DNA from: Methylomonas aurea
GTDB taxonomy: Bacteria > Pseudomonadota > Gammaproteobacteria > Methylococcales > Methylomonadaceae
Reading direction: 5' to 3'
Length of the DNA: 64,000 nt
Assembly: GCF_024505045.1 (NCBI RefSeq)
Contig: NZ_JANIBM010000001.1
Span: 124,001 to 188,000, forward strand
The notes beneath the pieces are model-generated. The model was not told where the DNA came from and searched no databases. It worked only from the letters and a program-made list of their open reading frames with translations. A program made the translations under genes and the position numbers. Shown one piece after another: positions 46,842 to 55,901 of the stretch (the stretch's first letter is position 1; the number at the start of each line of letters is the position of its first letter).

Positions 46842-47921
46842 ATGTCTACCAACTATAACACCGATGATTTGAGAATTTGCGAAACCAAGGACGTGGTAGC
46901 GCCGATTCAGGTTCATGAAGAAATTCCGATGACGGAATTGGCGGCAACCAATATCCTGAAAACGCGGGCGGCAATTCATAACATTCTGACCGGTGAAGAC
47001 GACAGGCTACTGGTCATCATCGGTCCCTGCTCGATACACGATCCCAAGGCCGCGGTGGAGTATGCGCAGCGTTTGAAGCAGGAAATGGATGCGCTGCAAA
47101 ACGATTTGGTGATCGTGATGCGGGTCTATTTCGAAAAGCCGCGCACCACGGTCGGTTGGAAAGGCTTGATCAACGATCCCGATTTGAACTCCAGTTTCAA
47201 CATTAATAAAGGATTGCGACTGGCGCGCCAGGTCTTGCTCGACGTCAATAATCTAGGGGTGCCGGCGGCGACCGAATATCTGGATTTAATCACGCCGCAA
47301 TACGTTTCCGACCTGATTTCCTGGGGTGCGATCGGTGCCCGCACCACCGAGAGCCAGGTACACCGGGAGCTGGCTTCCGGCTTGTCCTGCCCGGTCGGCT
47401 TCAAAAACGCGACCGACGGCGGGATCAAGATTGCGATCGATGCGATTAACGCGGCGATGAGCCCGCACCATTTTCTGTCCTTGACCAAGGAAGGCCGCTC
47501 GGCAATTTTTTCCACCCGCGGCAACGAAGACGCCCACATCATCCTGCGCGGCGGCAACAATCGGCCGAATTACGACGAAGTCAGTGTCGAGCAAGTCGCC
47601 GAAGGTTTGGTCGCGGCCGGTTTGCGGCCGAATATCATGATCGACTTCAGCCACGCCAACAGCTCGAAAAAATACGAGCGGCAAATCTTGGTCGGCCAGG
47701 ATGTGGCCGATCAAATCCGCGGCGGCGACAAACGCATCATCGGCGCGATGGTGGAAAGCCACCTGGTCGGCGGCCGCCAGGATGTCGAAGAGGGCAAACC
47801 GCTGGTCTACGGCCAAAGCATCACCGACGCCTGCCTGTGCTGGGAGGACAGCGCCGAATTGTTACACCATCTGGCCGGTGCCGTGCAACGCCGCCGCACC
47901 GCCCATACTCATAAGGCTTAA
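46842..47921 (+). CDS. 3-deoxy-7-phosphoheptulonate (DAHP) synthase, class I
   Basis: 359 residues, AroF/AroG/AroH type, first step of the shikimate pathway. Seen: [75 protein letters not shown] and [13 protein letters not shown]. The subgroup (Phe-, Tyr- or Trp-regulated) cannot be settled by eye. The ATG at 46842 ([12 protein letters not shown]) is the usual start. Followed after four bases by the thiSG fusion. Confidence 0.95.
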   Translation: MSTNYNTDDLRICETKDVVAPIQVHEEIPMTELAATNILKTRAAIHNILTGEDDRLLVIIGPCSIHDPKAAVEYAQRLKQEMDALQNDLVIVMRVYFEKPRTTVGWKGLINDPDLNSSFNINKGLRLARQVLLDVNNLGVPAATEYLDLITPQYVSDLISWGAIGARTTESQVHRELASGLSCPVGFKNATDGGIKIAIDAINAAMSPHHFLSLTKEGRSAIFSTRGNEDAHIILRGGNNRPNYDEVSVEQVAEGLVAAGLRPNIMIDFSHANSSKKYERQILVGQDVADQIRGGDKRIIGAMVESHLVGGRQDVEEGKPLVYGQSITDACLCWEDSAELLHHLAGAVQRRRTAHTHKA

Positions 47922-47925
47922 ATTC

Positions 47926-48903
47926 ATGAAAATACTGGTAAACGGCGATAGCCGGGAAATCGGCGAAAACGCCACCGTTGCCGATCTGATTGCCGAGCTG
48001 GGCTTGGCCGGCAAACGCATCGCGGTCGAATTGAACAAGGAAATCCTGCCTTACACCCAGCATGCGACGCAGCGCCTGCAAAACGACGACAGGCTGGAGA
48101 TCGTCCAAGCCATCGGCGGCGGCCAGGACGATTTTTTCACGCTGGCCGGCAAACAATACCGCTCGCGCTTGCTGGTCGGCACCGGCAAATACAAAGACCT
48201 GGAAGAGACCCGGCTGGCGACCGAAGCCAGCGGCGCCGAGATCGTTACCGTAGCGATTCGCCGCACCAACATCGGCCAGAATCCCGGCGAGCCCAACTTG
48301 CTGGACGTGATTTCGCCGGACAAATACACCATCCTGCCCAATACCGCCGGCTGCTACACTGCCGACGACGCGGTCCGCACCTGCCGTTTGGCGCGGGAAC
48401 TGCTGGGCGGTCATAAGCTGGTCAAACTGGAAGTGTTGGCCGACCAATTGACTTTGTTTCCCGACGTCGCCGAAACCTACGTCGCCGCCGAATTGCTGGT
48501 CAAGGACGGTTTCGACGTGATGGTGTATACCAACGACGACCCGATCGCCGCCAAACGTCTGGAAGAAATCGGCTGCGTGGCGGTGATGCCTCTGGCCGCG
48601 CCGATCGGCTCCGGCTTGGGCATCCGCAACCCATACAACATTTTGACCATCGTCGAAAACGCCAAGGTGCCGATTCTGGTCGACGCCGGCGTCGGCACCG
48701 CCTCAGATGCGGCGATTGCGATGGAACTGGGCTGCGACGGCGTGTTGATGAATACCGCGATTGCCGCTGCGAAGAATCCGGTGCTGATGGCCTCGGCGAT
48801 GAAAAAAGGCATCGAAGCCGGCCGCGAAGCCTTCCTAGCCGGCCGCATGCCGCGCAAACGCTTTGCCTCGGCGTCGTCGCCGATTGATGGGTTGTTTTTG
48901 TAG
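47926..48903 (+). CDS. thiSG: ThiS-ThiG fusion: sulfur carrier and thiazole synthase
   Basis: 325 residues. Residues 1-66 are a ThiS beta-grasp carrier ([20 protein letters not shown] ... EIVQAIGGG). From about 70 onward it is full Thi[27 protein letters not shown] with the active-site Lys region nearby, [31 protein letters not shown], and a normal C-terminus. The carrier's reactive Gly-Gly, normally a free C-terminus, is buried in the junction (IGGGQDDFF). Such fusions are annotated in other methanotrophs as a bifunctional sulfur carrier/thiazole synthase. No TPP riboswitch was recognised upstream. Confidence 0.95.
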   Translation: MKILVNGDSREIGENATVADLIAELGLAGKRIAVELNKEILPYTQHATQRLQNDDRLEIVQAIGGGQDDFFTLAGKQYRSRLLVGTGKYKDLEETRLATEASGAEIVTVAIRRTNIGQNPGEPNLLDVISPDKYTILPNTAGCYTADDAVRTCRLARELLGGHKLVKLEVLADQLTLFPDVAETYVAAELLVKDGFDVMVYTNDDPIAAKRLEEIGCVAVMPLAAPIGSGLGIRNPYNILTIVENAKVPILVDAGVGTASDAAIAMELGCDGVLMNTAIAAAKNPVLMASAMKKGIEAGREAFLAGRMPRKRFASASSPIDGLFL

Positions 48904-48912
48904 CGCCGACTG

Positions 48913-49137
48913 GTGTTCGAAGCCGCATCGATCATTCTGGATCTATTGATCTCGCTGGTCGAGTTCGTCGGGTTATGCCTGAAATTCATTTTAAGGAAAG
49001 CGGGCTGTTCCGAACAGAGTGCGTCGAAGCTGGTGAATGCTTTGGGGTGGTTTCTGCTGGCAGTTTTCCTGTTGAGCTTGGCCGCTTTACTGATTAAGAA
49101 ATTCGTGACGGCCAAGGCCGCCTTGGTTCGGGCGTGA
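48913..49137 (+). CDS. small hydrophobic protein, unknown
   Basis: 74 residues starting at a GTG nine bases after thiSG. Two membrane helices (about 5-27 and 44-62) separated by a basic/polar stretch FILRKAGCSEQSASK. No family recognised. Length and clean amphipathic pattern make it a plausible gene, but support is limited. Confidence 0.5.
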   Translation: MFEAASIILDLLISLVEFVGLCLKFILRKAGCSEQSASKLVNALGWFLLAVFLLSLAALLIKKFVTAKAALVRA

Positions 49138-49208
49138 TCCCTTGAAAGAGATAGGATATGCCTCAAAAATTCGGGCCGAACTTGTCGGTTTGGGCTGTGT
49201 CAACCCGA

Positions 49209-49238
49209 CCTACCGTTGAGCCGAGGAAGCACGGTAGG
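49209..49238 (+). promoter_or_regulatory. inverted repeat upstream of hicAB
   Basis: CCTACCGT / ACGGTAGG, 8-bp stem with a 14-base loop, 32 bases before the hicA start. It may be a regulatory hairpin or a dispersed palindrome. Confidence 0.4.
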
Positions 49239-49270
49239 ATGTAAGCCGACAATCGTTGCTAAGGTGTCCG

Positions 49271-49459
49271 ATGAAAGTCAGCGAAATTTTGAACCGATTG
49301 CAAGTCGACGGTTGGGTTCTGATAGCTACCCGTGGCAGCCATCGCCAGTTTAAGCATCCCAGTAAAATCGGCCGCGTTACCGTCGCGGGAAAACCAAGCG
49401 ATGACTTGGCGCCTGGAACGTTAAACAGTATTCTGAAGCAAGCAGGATTAAAGGAGTAA
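49271..49459 (+). CDS. hicA: HicA-type mRNA interferase toxin
   Basis: 62 residues with the dsRBD-like HicA fold: MKVSEILNRLQVDGWVLIATRGSHRQFKHP contains the conserved Gly-Ser-His with catalytic His24, followed by RVTVAGKPSDDLAPGTLNSILKQAG. The stop is four bases before hicB. Confidence 0.93.
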   Translation: MKVSEILNRLQVDGWVLIATRGSHRQFKHPSKIGRVTVAGKPSDDLAPGTLNSILKQAGLKE

Positions 49460-49463
49460 AACG

Positions 49464-49676
49464 ATGCGTTATGCCGTTGTCGTTGAAAAAGTCGAGCAGA
49501 ACTACTCGGCCTATGTCCCCGATTTACCGGGCTGTGTCGCTACCGGGCAGAGTGTGGAAGAAGTTGAACGCGAAATTCGCTTAGCGATCGCATTCCATAT
49601 CCAGGGCCTCAGGGAAGACGGTTTATCGATTCCGTTGCCGACCAGTATTGTCGAGTATCTCGAAGTTGCAGCCTGA
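49464..49676 (+). CDS. hicB: HicB-type antitoxin
   Basis: 70 residues: YSAYVPDLPGCVATGQSVEEVEREIRLAIAFHIQGLREDG is the partial RNase H-like HicB core. No C-terminal DNA-binding domain is present, so promoter control by HicB alone is doubtful. Partner of the preceding toxin. Confidence 0.93.
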   Translation: MRYAVVVEKVEQNYSAYVPDLPGCVATGQSVEEVEREIRLAIAFHIQGLREDGLSIPLPTSIVEYLEVAA

Positions 49677-49690
49677 TCAAGTCCCGCTCC

Positions 49691-49891
49691 ATGTCCGATA
49701 AACAAGCCGACGTAATAGACGACGTAATCTGCTACTGCAGCGGCACCACCGCTCAACAAATCAAGCAACTGCTCGACGACGGCATTACCGATCCGGAACG
49801 CATCTCCCGCATCACCGGCGCCGCGTCGGGGTGCGGCGGCTGCGAGTTCGAGTTTCAGCAATTGATCGCCGCGTATAGCCAAGGGGGCTGA
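49691..49891 (+). CDS. Bfd-like [2Fe-2S] protein
   Basis: 66 residues. Cluster cysteines Cys14-x-Cys16 and Cys48-x2-Cys51 (VICYCSGTT ... ASGCGGCEF) match the bacterioferritin-associated ferredoxin fold, including the helix IKQLLDDGITDPERIS between them. Family roles include iron release from bacterioferritin or an iron-sulfur module of larger reductases; no bacterioferritin is adjacent. Confidence 0.85.
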   Translation: MSDKQADVIDDVICYCSGTTAQQIKQLLDDGITDPERISRITGAASGCGGCEFEFQQLIAAYSQGG

Positions 49892-49896
49892 TTCGG

Positions 49897-50217
49897 ATGG
49901 CCTGCTGCGACGATCCCACCGAACCGAAGAAACTTGATCGTCGGGAACTGATTCGCTTGCAGGAGCAATACGGCGAATTGGTGCGCGACCTGCTTACCGA
50001 AGACCCGGAACGGGTGATTCTGAAATTATTGAACGGCACCAGTCCTTATCTGACCGAATTGGCTGCGTTGAATGCGCATCATGCCTCGGCTAGGCTCAAG
50101 GCGATCGAGTTGCTTGACCATAACAGTGCCGCCGTGCTGCGCCAGATCGTCGATAAACAAGCCGGCAGCGAATTTGCCGCTGCCGCCCAAGCCCGCTTGG
50201 CTCAGTTACAACTCTAA
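49897..50217 (+). CDS. small HEAT-like helical protein, unknown
   Basis: 106 residues starting six bases after the Bfd-like gene. Opens with a Cys pair (MACCDDPTEPKK), then helical repeats (LVRDLLTEDPERVILKLLNG, ARLKAIELLDHNSAAVLRQIVD, EFAAAAQARLAQL) reminiscent of one or two HEAT units. Probably cotranscribed with the [2Fe-2S] protein, suggesting a shared metal-related role; not recognised as a named family. Confidence 0.6.
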   Translation: MACCDDPTEPKKLDRRELIRLQEQYGELVRDLLTEDPERVILKLLNGTSPYLTELAALNAHHASARLKAIELLDHNSAAVLRQIVDKQAGSEFAAAAQARLAQLQL

Positions 50218-50324
50218 ACCACCATTCTTTCCTCCCCGCGCCGCTCTGACGGGGCCCGGCACGATAGCCGGTAAATTCCTTGCTACAATGCCGCGCAATT
50301 GAATCCGGTACAGGTGGACGACTC

Positions 50325-50984
50325 ATGCGATTGTTATTGGTAGAAGACGATGCCATTTTAGGCGACGGCCTTAAGGCCGGCCTGACCTTGGAAGGCTACG
50401 CGGTCGACTGGCTGACCGACGGCGCCCAGGCCGACGAGGCATTGAAGCTGAACCATTACGACCTGATCGTGTTGGATCTAAATCTGCCGCGAATGGACGG
50501 CATGACGGTTCTGAAAAACCTGCGCCGGCGCAAGGACAGCACGCCGGTATTGGTGTTGACCGCCCGCGACGGCATTGCCGAACGGGTGGCGCTGTTGGAT
50601 AGCGGTGCCGACGATTTCGTCGCCAAACCCTTCGACTTGGCCGAGATTTGCGCCCGCTTGCGCGCGCTGGCCCGCCGCCACGAAGGCCATAGCCTGCCGT
50701 TGCTGGAGCACAAGGGCGTCACCGTCGATCCGGCCGCGCACCAGGTGTTCTACCACGGCCAGCCGGTCGATCTGGCGCAAAAAGAGTTCGAAGTGCTCAG
50801 TTATCTGATCAGCCACGTCGGCCAGGTGATTTCCCGCGCCCGACTGGAAGAAGCGATTTACGCCTGGGGTTCGGAGGTGGAAAGCAACGCGGTCGAGGTA
50901 CATATCCACCATTTGCGGAAAAAACTCGATACCAATTTGATCCGTACCATCCGCGGCGTCGGTTACATCATCGACGACAACTGA
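50325..50984 (+). CDS. OmpR-family response regulator (QseB/PmrA-like)
   Basis: 219 residues: receiver domain with acidic pocket EDD at 7-9, phospho-acceptor Asp51 (IVLDLNLP) and KPFD Lys; then a winged-helix DNA-binding domain ending in RTIRGVGYIIDD. ATG at 50325 begins MRLLLVEDDAILGDG. The stop overlaps the histidine kinase start (TGATG). Confidence 0.94.
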   Translation: MRLLLVEDDAILGDGLKAGLTLEGYAVDWLTDGAQADEALKLNHYDLIVLDLNLPRMDGMTVLKNLRRRKDSTPVLVLTARDGIAERVALLDSGADDFVAKPFDLAEICARLRALARRHEGHSLPLLEHKGVTVDPAAHQVFYHGQPVDLAQKEFEVLSYLISHVGQVISRARLEEAIYAWGSEVESNAVEVHIHHLRKKLDTNLIRTIRGVGYIIDDN

Positions 50985-52387
50985 TGGCCAAACGCCTGCG
51001 GTTGGCGCCGCGTTCGTTGAAAAAGCAGCTCTTGCTGTCGCTGCTGTCCTCTCTGCTGCTGGTCTGGGGCGCCACCGCGTATATCAATTACCGGCAAACC
51101 CGCGACGAAATCGCTGAACTGTTCAATGCCGAACTGGCGCAATCGGCGCGGGTGGTGCATGCCTTCGTCGAAAATATGCTGCGCCAGCGGGCGTTGACCA
51201 AACTGTGGGAGCGCGAGAAAACCCCGGAACTGTTCGACACGCCGATTCTCGGCCATAAGTACGAACGCAAGATCGCCTTCCAGTTACGTTCGGTTAAGGA
51301 CGGCGTGATCCTGCGCTCGGAGAGCGCGCCGGAATTTGCCTTGTCGCTGACCCGTAACGGCTACAGCGAAACGCTGATCAACGAACAGCTCTGGCACGTC
51401 TTCAGCTTGAGCAGCGAAAACGGCGAGTACGTAATCCACGTCGGCCAGCGCGAGGATATCCGCCGGCAATTGGTGGAGAGCATCGCCGGCCAGCAAATCG
51501 TCGGGGTCTTGATTGCTCTGCCGATCTTGGGCTTGGTGATCTGGTGGATCGTCAGCCGCACGCTGTCGCCGGTCAACCGCTTGCAGCAAGAGCTGGCCAG
51601 CCGCGAGGCCGGTTACCTACAGCCTTTGTCGGAACAGGGCTTGCCGGACGAGATGCGGCCGGTGGTGCAGCAAATCAACAGCCTGTTCGCGATGCTGGAA
51701 CAAGCCTTCGCCAACGAACGCAATTTTACTTCCGACGCCTCGCACGAACTGCGTACGCCGCTGGCCGGCTTGCAAACCCAATTGCAGGTGGCGCAAAAAG
51801 CCGCCGATCCCGCCATGCGCAGCCAGGCCATCGCCAAGGCGCAGCAGGCGGTGGTCAGAATGACGCATCTGGTACAGCAACTGTTGACCTTATCCCGCGT
51901 GCAACACCAGGCCGGCATCGCGATGCAGCCAGTCGATATCTATCAGGTTTTGGCCGATACCCTGGCCGATCTGGACCATCTGGCTCACGCCAAGCATATC
52001 GAGCTTGAACTGCACGGCCAGGCCGGCCTGGCGGTGGAGGCCAATCCGCAATTGCTGCAAATTCTGCTGCGCAATCTATTGGATAACGCCATCAAATACA
52101 CTCCCGCAGGCGGTGCGGTGCGGGCCGGTTGCGGCCGCGAGGAGGGATGGGTTTTGATTACGGTAGACGACGATGGGCCGGGGGTGGCCGACGGCGAATA
52201 CGAACGCCTGAGCCAGCGCTTTTACCGTTGTGTGGAAACGGCGCATACCGCCGAGGGCAGCGGCTTGGGCTTGTCGATCGCGCAGCGCATCGTCGCGTTG
52301 CACGGCGCCGAGATCGGCTTTGCCAAATCGGCGATGGGCGGTTTACAAGCCCGGCTGCGCTTGCTTGCTAAGGCCAGTCCCGGTTAG
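50984..52387 (+). CDS. sensor histidine kinase (QseC-like)
   Basis: 467 residues. Two membrane segments (about 15-34 and 167-190) bracket a periplasmic domain of some 130 residues. Next come a HAMP-type linker, the phospho-acceptor box SDASHELRTPLAGLQ, N-box LLDNAIKYTP, G1 VDDDGPGVADGE and G2 GSGLGLSIAQRI. Pairs with the preceding regulator. A lipoprotein-CopC operon begins 108 bases downstream, so copper or envelope stress is a possible stimulus (inference). Confidence 0.94.
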   Translation: MAKRLRLAPRSLKKQLLLSLLSSLLLVWGATAYINYRQTRDEIAELFNAELAQSARVVHAFVENMLRQRALTKLWEREKTPELFDTPILGHKYERKIAFQLRSVKDGVILRSESAPEFALSLTRNGYSETLINEQLWHVFSLSSENGEYVIHVGQREDIRRQLVESIAGQQIVGVLIALPILGLVIWWIVSRTLSPVNRLQQELASREAGYLQPLSEQGLPDEMRPVVQQINSLFAMLEQAFANERNFTSDASHELRTPLAGLQTQLQVAQKAADPAMRSQAIAKAQQAVVRMTHLVQQLLTLSRVQHQAGIAMQPVDIYQVLADTLADLDHLAHAKHIELELHGQAGLAVEANPQLLQILLRNLLDNAIKYTPAGGAVRAGCGREEGWVLITVDDDGPGVADGEYERLSQRFYRCVETAHTAEGSGLGLSIAQRIVALHGAEIGFAKSAMGGLQARLRLLAKASPG

Positions 52388-52495
52388 CGTGATCTGGACC
52401 GCTTGGCTATGGTTGGAAAAGCAGCGCTTTGCCGATTCTGCTTTCGGTCGCGATATGGTGTAATCGGCGCTTTTCGATCAACCCATTACCAGGCC

Positions 52496-53716
52496 ATGCC
52501 GAATTCCAGGACCGCTCATTGTTGGATTGCGTTATTTACCGTTTCGGTATTGTCCGGTTGCGGCGATATCCCCGGCCTTGGCCAACCGGCCGCCAAGCCG
52601 CTGGCTGCGACGCTAACGGCGCCGGTCGATCTGTCGGCGTTGCATTTGCAAAATGTCGCCAGTTTCGATGTATATCCAGACCGGAACCGGCTGCATGCCG
52701 TTTTCCTGGCCACTGCCACCGATACTAAAACGCCTTACGCCGCCTACCTGCATTCCGACGACGGCGGCTGGCACTGGTCGGCGCCGCAAGCTATCGCGCC
52801 AAGCGCCGACCGGCCGATCGAATCGAAAGCCGGCAACGATATCCAGATCGCGGCCAGCGGCGAAAATCTGCTGGCGGTTTGGCAAGCCACCGGCGAATTG
52901 CCCGGCATGGGGCCGTTGGCCGCCGCCTATTCCACCGACGGCGGGCAAACCTGGGTGGCCGGCGCCAAGCCGACCGGCAGCGATGCCGACCAGTCCCACC
53001 CCGATTTGCTGGCGGACACCGACAGCCGCTTTCATGCCGTCTGGCTGGACGACAGAGACGAGAACGGTTACCAAGGCTTGCGTTATGCCCGCAGCAGCGA
53101 CGCCGGCCAACATTGGGAGCTGGCGCAAACCATAGACGACACCAGTTGTTCCTGTTGCTGGAACCGCCTGGCGACCGGTGCGGACGGCGGGATCAATGTC
53201 TTGTATCGGGATATGGTGCCGCGCGACATGGCACTGGCACAGTCGGCGGACTTTGGTGCAACGTGGCGCCGGGCCGGCAGCGTCGGCGCCTTCGGCTGGC
53301 AGTTCGACGGTTGCCCGCACAACGGCGGCGGTTTGGCGCTGGCCGGCGACCGATCGTTGCACAGCGTGGTCTGGACCGGCGCGGAAAACCGGGTTGGGTT
53401 GTATCATATGCAATCCAACGATAACGGCGCCAGTTGGACGCCGCCGCAACGTCTGGGCGAAGGCCCGGCGTTCCATGCCGATATCGCCGCCGGCTCCGGC
53501 CGATTGGTGGCAGTGTGGGATGCATTGGGGCCGGAGGGTTCGCGGGTCTATTTCAGCGAATCGGCCGATAGCGGCCGCAGCTGGTTACCGGCTCGGCAAA
53601 TATCGCCCGCCGCGGCATCCTTTCCGCGCATCGTGGCGACGCCGAAGGGGTTTTTGGCGATGTGGCTCGAGCAATCGCCGGCCGGCAAGGTATGGTCGGC
53701 AGCCGTTTTACAATGA
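52496..53716 (+). CDS. sialidase-fold (BNR) lipoprotein with Cys cluster
   Basis: 406 residues. Lipoprotein signal with lipobox LSGC, lipidated Cys22. The body has about six Asp-box repeats of the S-x-D-x-G-x-x-W type (SDDGGWHW, STDGGQTW, SSDAGQHW, SADFGATW, SNDNGASW, SADSGRSW), indicating a six-bladed beta propeller. The Arg triad and other catalytic residues of true sialidases were not identified. Unusual: a CxCC group at 218-221 (TSCSCCWNR) and Cys273-Pro-His275 (FDGCPHNGG), which could bind metal or form disulfides. It heads a tight operon with copC 23 bases downstream. Probably not a glycosidase. Confidence 0.8.
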   Translation: MPNSRTAHCWIALFTVSVLSGCGDIPGLGQPAAKPLAATLTAPVDLSALHLQNVASFDVYPDRNRLHAVFLATATDTKTPYAAYLHSDDGGWHWSAPQAIAPSADRPIESKAGNDIQIAASGENLLAVWQATGELPGMGPLAAAYSTDGGQTWVAGAKPTGSDADQSHPDLLADTDSRFHAVWLDDRDENGYQGLRYARSSDAGQHWELAQTIDDTSCSCCWNRLATGADGGINVLYRDMVPRDMALAQSADFGATWRRAGSVGAFGWQFDGCPHNGGGLALAGDRSLHSVVWTGAENRVGLYHMQSNDNGASWTPPQRLGEGPAFHADIAAGSGRLVAVWDALGPEGSRVYFSESADSGRSWLPARQISPAAASFPRIVATPKGFLAMWLEQSPAGKVWSAAVLQ

Positions 53717-53739
53717 GTTTACGAATTTAAGAGGTGGTC

Positions 53740-54117
53740 ATGCCCAAGTTAGACATAACAACAATAATAAGACCCGGCTTGCTGGCGCTCGCGCTATTGA
53801 GTCCGTTACCGGTTTTTGCCCATGCGATTCTGGTGAAGTCGCAACCGGCCAAGGACGAGACGCTGACCGAATCGCCGAAGCAAATCGATTTGTGGTTTAA
53901 CGACGCGGTGCGCAGCGAGTACAAGGCGCTGGCCGTGATCGACAGCACCGGCAAACGGGTCGACAACCACGACGTCGAGCAAAGCCTGACTAATGGCGCC
54001 AATATCCACGCTACCGTGCCGACGCTGGCGCCGGGCGTCTATACCGTGCGTTACCGGGTGGTTTCCGAAGATACCCATATCGTTACCGGCAAGTTCGAAT
54101 TCACCATCAAACCTTAA
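53740..54117 (+). CDS. copC: CopC-domain periplasmic copper-binding protein
   Basis: 125 residues. Signal peptide ends at PVFA, giving a mature N-terminal His28 (HAILVKSQPAKDE). Together with Asp111 and His113 (SEDTHIVTG) this forms the Cu(II) histidine-brace site known in CopC. Beta-barrel core QIDLWFNDAVRSEYKAL is typical. Methionine-rich Cu(I) sites are absent. GAGG lies ahead of the ATG. Other genes in the operon encode a lipoprotein, a membrane lipoprotein and a HupE-like protein; CopD is not seen. Confidence 0.93.
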   Translation: MPKLDITTIIRPGLLALALLSPLPVFAHAILVKSQPAKDETLTESPKQIDLWFNDAVRSEYKALAVIDSTGKRVDNHDVEQSLTNGANIHATVPTLAPGVYTVRYRVVSEDTHIVTGKFEFTIKP

Positions 54118-54129
54118 TGGGCTTCAGTC

Positions 54130-54783
54130 ATGACAATTCAAAGATTTTCCGCGTTTTGGGCGCTAGCCCTGCTGGGCGCCCTGTTACTGAGCGGTTGCGA
54201 CAAACTCGATTTCGGCGCCAAACAATCCAACGCCCTGGGCAATCGGCCCGACCTCGATTGCATTATCGCCAACGACTTTTACGCGGTGCATTTCAGCGCC
54301 TATCTGCAGCCAGACAAGAACGACAAAACCGTCGACGCCAAAACCGCCTTCGTGCCGTTTTGCCAGCAAATCCCGCGCGCCGGCAAGATGTTTTTCACCG
54401 CCGATTTGATCGATCGCGACATCCGCAGTACGCCAATCGGGATCCGCTTGGTGGAAGTCGAAAAAACCGGCCAAAAAGCGCCGGATGACATCCGCGAAAT
54501 TCGCACCGTAACCGAAATTCCGGCCAAACTCTATCCGAAAGGCGCCGTCGAAGCCCAAGCCGATGTCGATAAAATCGGCGATTACGTCTTGTATCTGCTG
54601 ATCGGTGATGCGATTGAGGAAGACGATAAATTCCGCGTCGCCTTGCAAGTCGGCGTCGCACCGGGCGGGTCGCAATTCCCGTGGCTGGTAATCGGCGGCG
54701 TCGCTGCAGCGATTGCGGTGGTGGCAGGCTTTCTGGTCTATTTGATCCGCCGCAAACGCAAAGCCGCCGCAGAGCAGGAATAA
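54130..54783 (+). CDS. membrane-anchored lipoprotein, unknown
   Basis: 217 residues, 12 bases after copC. Lipobox LLSGC near residue 23, a beta-rich extracytoplasmic domain of about 150 residues containing three further Cys, and a second membrane segment near the C-terminus (about 180-205) followed by a basic tail RRKRKAAAEQE. Having both a lipid anchor and a membrane helix is unusual; alternatively the N-terminus is a plain signal peptide. No named family recognised. Its place in the operon suggests work with CopC and the HupE-like protein. Confidence 0.65.
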   Translation: MTIQRFSAFWALALLGALLLSGCDKLDFGAKQSNALGNRPDLDCIIANDFYAVHFSAYLQPDKNDKTVDAKTAFVPFCQQIPRAGKMFFTADLIDRDIRSTPIGIRLVEVEKTGQKAPDDIREIRTVTEIPAKLYPKGAVEAQADVDKIGDYVLYLLIGDAIEEDDKFRVALQVGVAPGGSQFPWLVIGGVAAAIAVVAGFLVYLIRRKRKAAAEQE

Positions 54784-54788
54784 AGCCG

Positions 54789-55901
54789 ATGGCCAGAATC
54801 TGGGACATGCCGGCGTCGGCCGGCTGCAGGTATGTTTTGGCGGTGGTTTTGCTTTCGGTTTCGAACTGGGCCGCGGCGCACGCGCCGGGTTTGAGTTCGA
54901 TAGAGCTGACGATGCAGGCCGACCGCGTCGTCGCCAAAATGACCTTTGCTTTGCAGGACATCGAAGCCTTTTCGCCGATGGATACCGACCTGGATGCCGA
55001 GGTCAGCGCCGCCGAACGCGAAGCGGCCAAACCGGCCGTTGCCCAACTCCTGGCCGAGCAGACCCGGGTCAACATCGACGGTGCCGACGTTCTGCCGGTC
55101 GTGCCGGGTAGCGTGAATTACGACGACCAGAACAATGCCCATGTCGAATTCAGTTTCCAGCCGGCGCCGAAACGACAATTGCTGATGCAGTCCAAGTTTC
55201 TGGCCTGGTTGCAGGACGGCCACCAGCAGCACTTGACCGTGCGCGATGCCGGCGGTAAACAGATCGCCGAGAAAATGCTGCGTCGCGACGACGACCAATT
55301 GCAGCTCGATCTCACGGCAGCCACTGGCGCCGAGGCCGGCCATGCCGGTTCGACCTTTCTGGATTTTCTGAAGCTGGGCGTCGAGCATATCCTGACCGGT
55401 TACGACCACTTGCTGTTTCTGTTCGCGCTGCTGGCGGTCACCCACAGCTTCTGGCCGGCGATCAAAATCGTCACCTTTTTCACGATTGCCCATTCCATCA
55501 CGCTGGCCTGCGCCGGCTTGAATCTGGTGGATTTGCCGAGCAGTTTCGTCGAACCGTTCATTGCCGCGACGATTGTCTACGTCGCTATCGAAAACCTGAT
55601 CCGCGGCGACCACCCCAAAGGCCGGCAATGGCTGACCTTCGGTTTCGGCTTGATCCACGGCTTCGGCTTTGCCAGCGTGTTGCGCGAGCTGGATATCAGT
55701 TCCGGCGATAGCGGTATCCTGATGCCGTTGCTGTCGTTCAATCTCGGTATCGAGACCGGCCAAATCGCAGTCGCATCCGTCGTCTTGCCGCTGATTTGGT
55801 GGCTGAACCACAAGCCCTATGCCGACAAGTTTTTGAAAGGCTGTTCGGCGCTGGTTTGTCTGGTCGGAGCATACTGGTTCGTCGAGCGTACTCTGCTCTA
55901 A
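54789..55901 (+). CDS. HupE/UreJ-family membrane protein
   Basis: 370 residues. Signal peptide (about 1-30), a large extracytoplasmic N-terminal domain (HAPGLSSIELTMQADRVVAK onward, to about 185), then about six membrane helices. The helices contain GVEHILTGYDHLLFLFALLAV, HSITLACAG and GLIHGFGFASVLREL, the His-rich signature of the HupE/UreJ_2 group. Relatives are implicated in nickel or cobalt transport; here CopC linkage raises copper as an option. Starts five bases after the previous gene. Confidence 0.87.
   Translation: MARIWDMPASAGCRYVLAVVLLSVSNWAAAHAPGLSSIELTMQADRVVAKMTFALQDIEAFSPMDTDLDAEVSAAEREAAKPAVAQLLAEQTRVNIDGADVLPVVPGSVNYDDQNNAHVEFSFQPAPKRQLLMQSKFLAWLQDGHQQHLTVRDAGGKQIAEKMLRRDDDQLQLDLTAATGAEAGHAGSTFLDFLKLGVEHILTGYDHLLFLFALLAVTHSFWPAIKIVTFFTIAHSITLACAGLNLVDLPSSFVEPFIAATIVYVAIENLIRGDHPKGRQWLTFGFGLIHGFGFASVLRELDISSGDSGILMPLLSFNLGIETGQIAVASVVLPLIWWLNHKPYADKFLKGCSALVCLVGAYWFVERTLL

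Noticed and set aside
52496-53716. True sialidase activity for the BNR lipoprotein
   Set aside because: Asp boxes show the fold only; an Arg triad and catalytic Tyr/Glu arrangement were not identified, and the operon context is metal-related.
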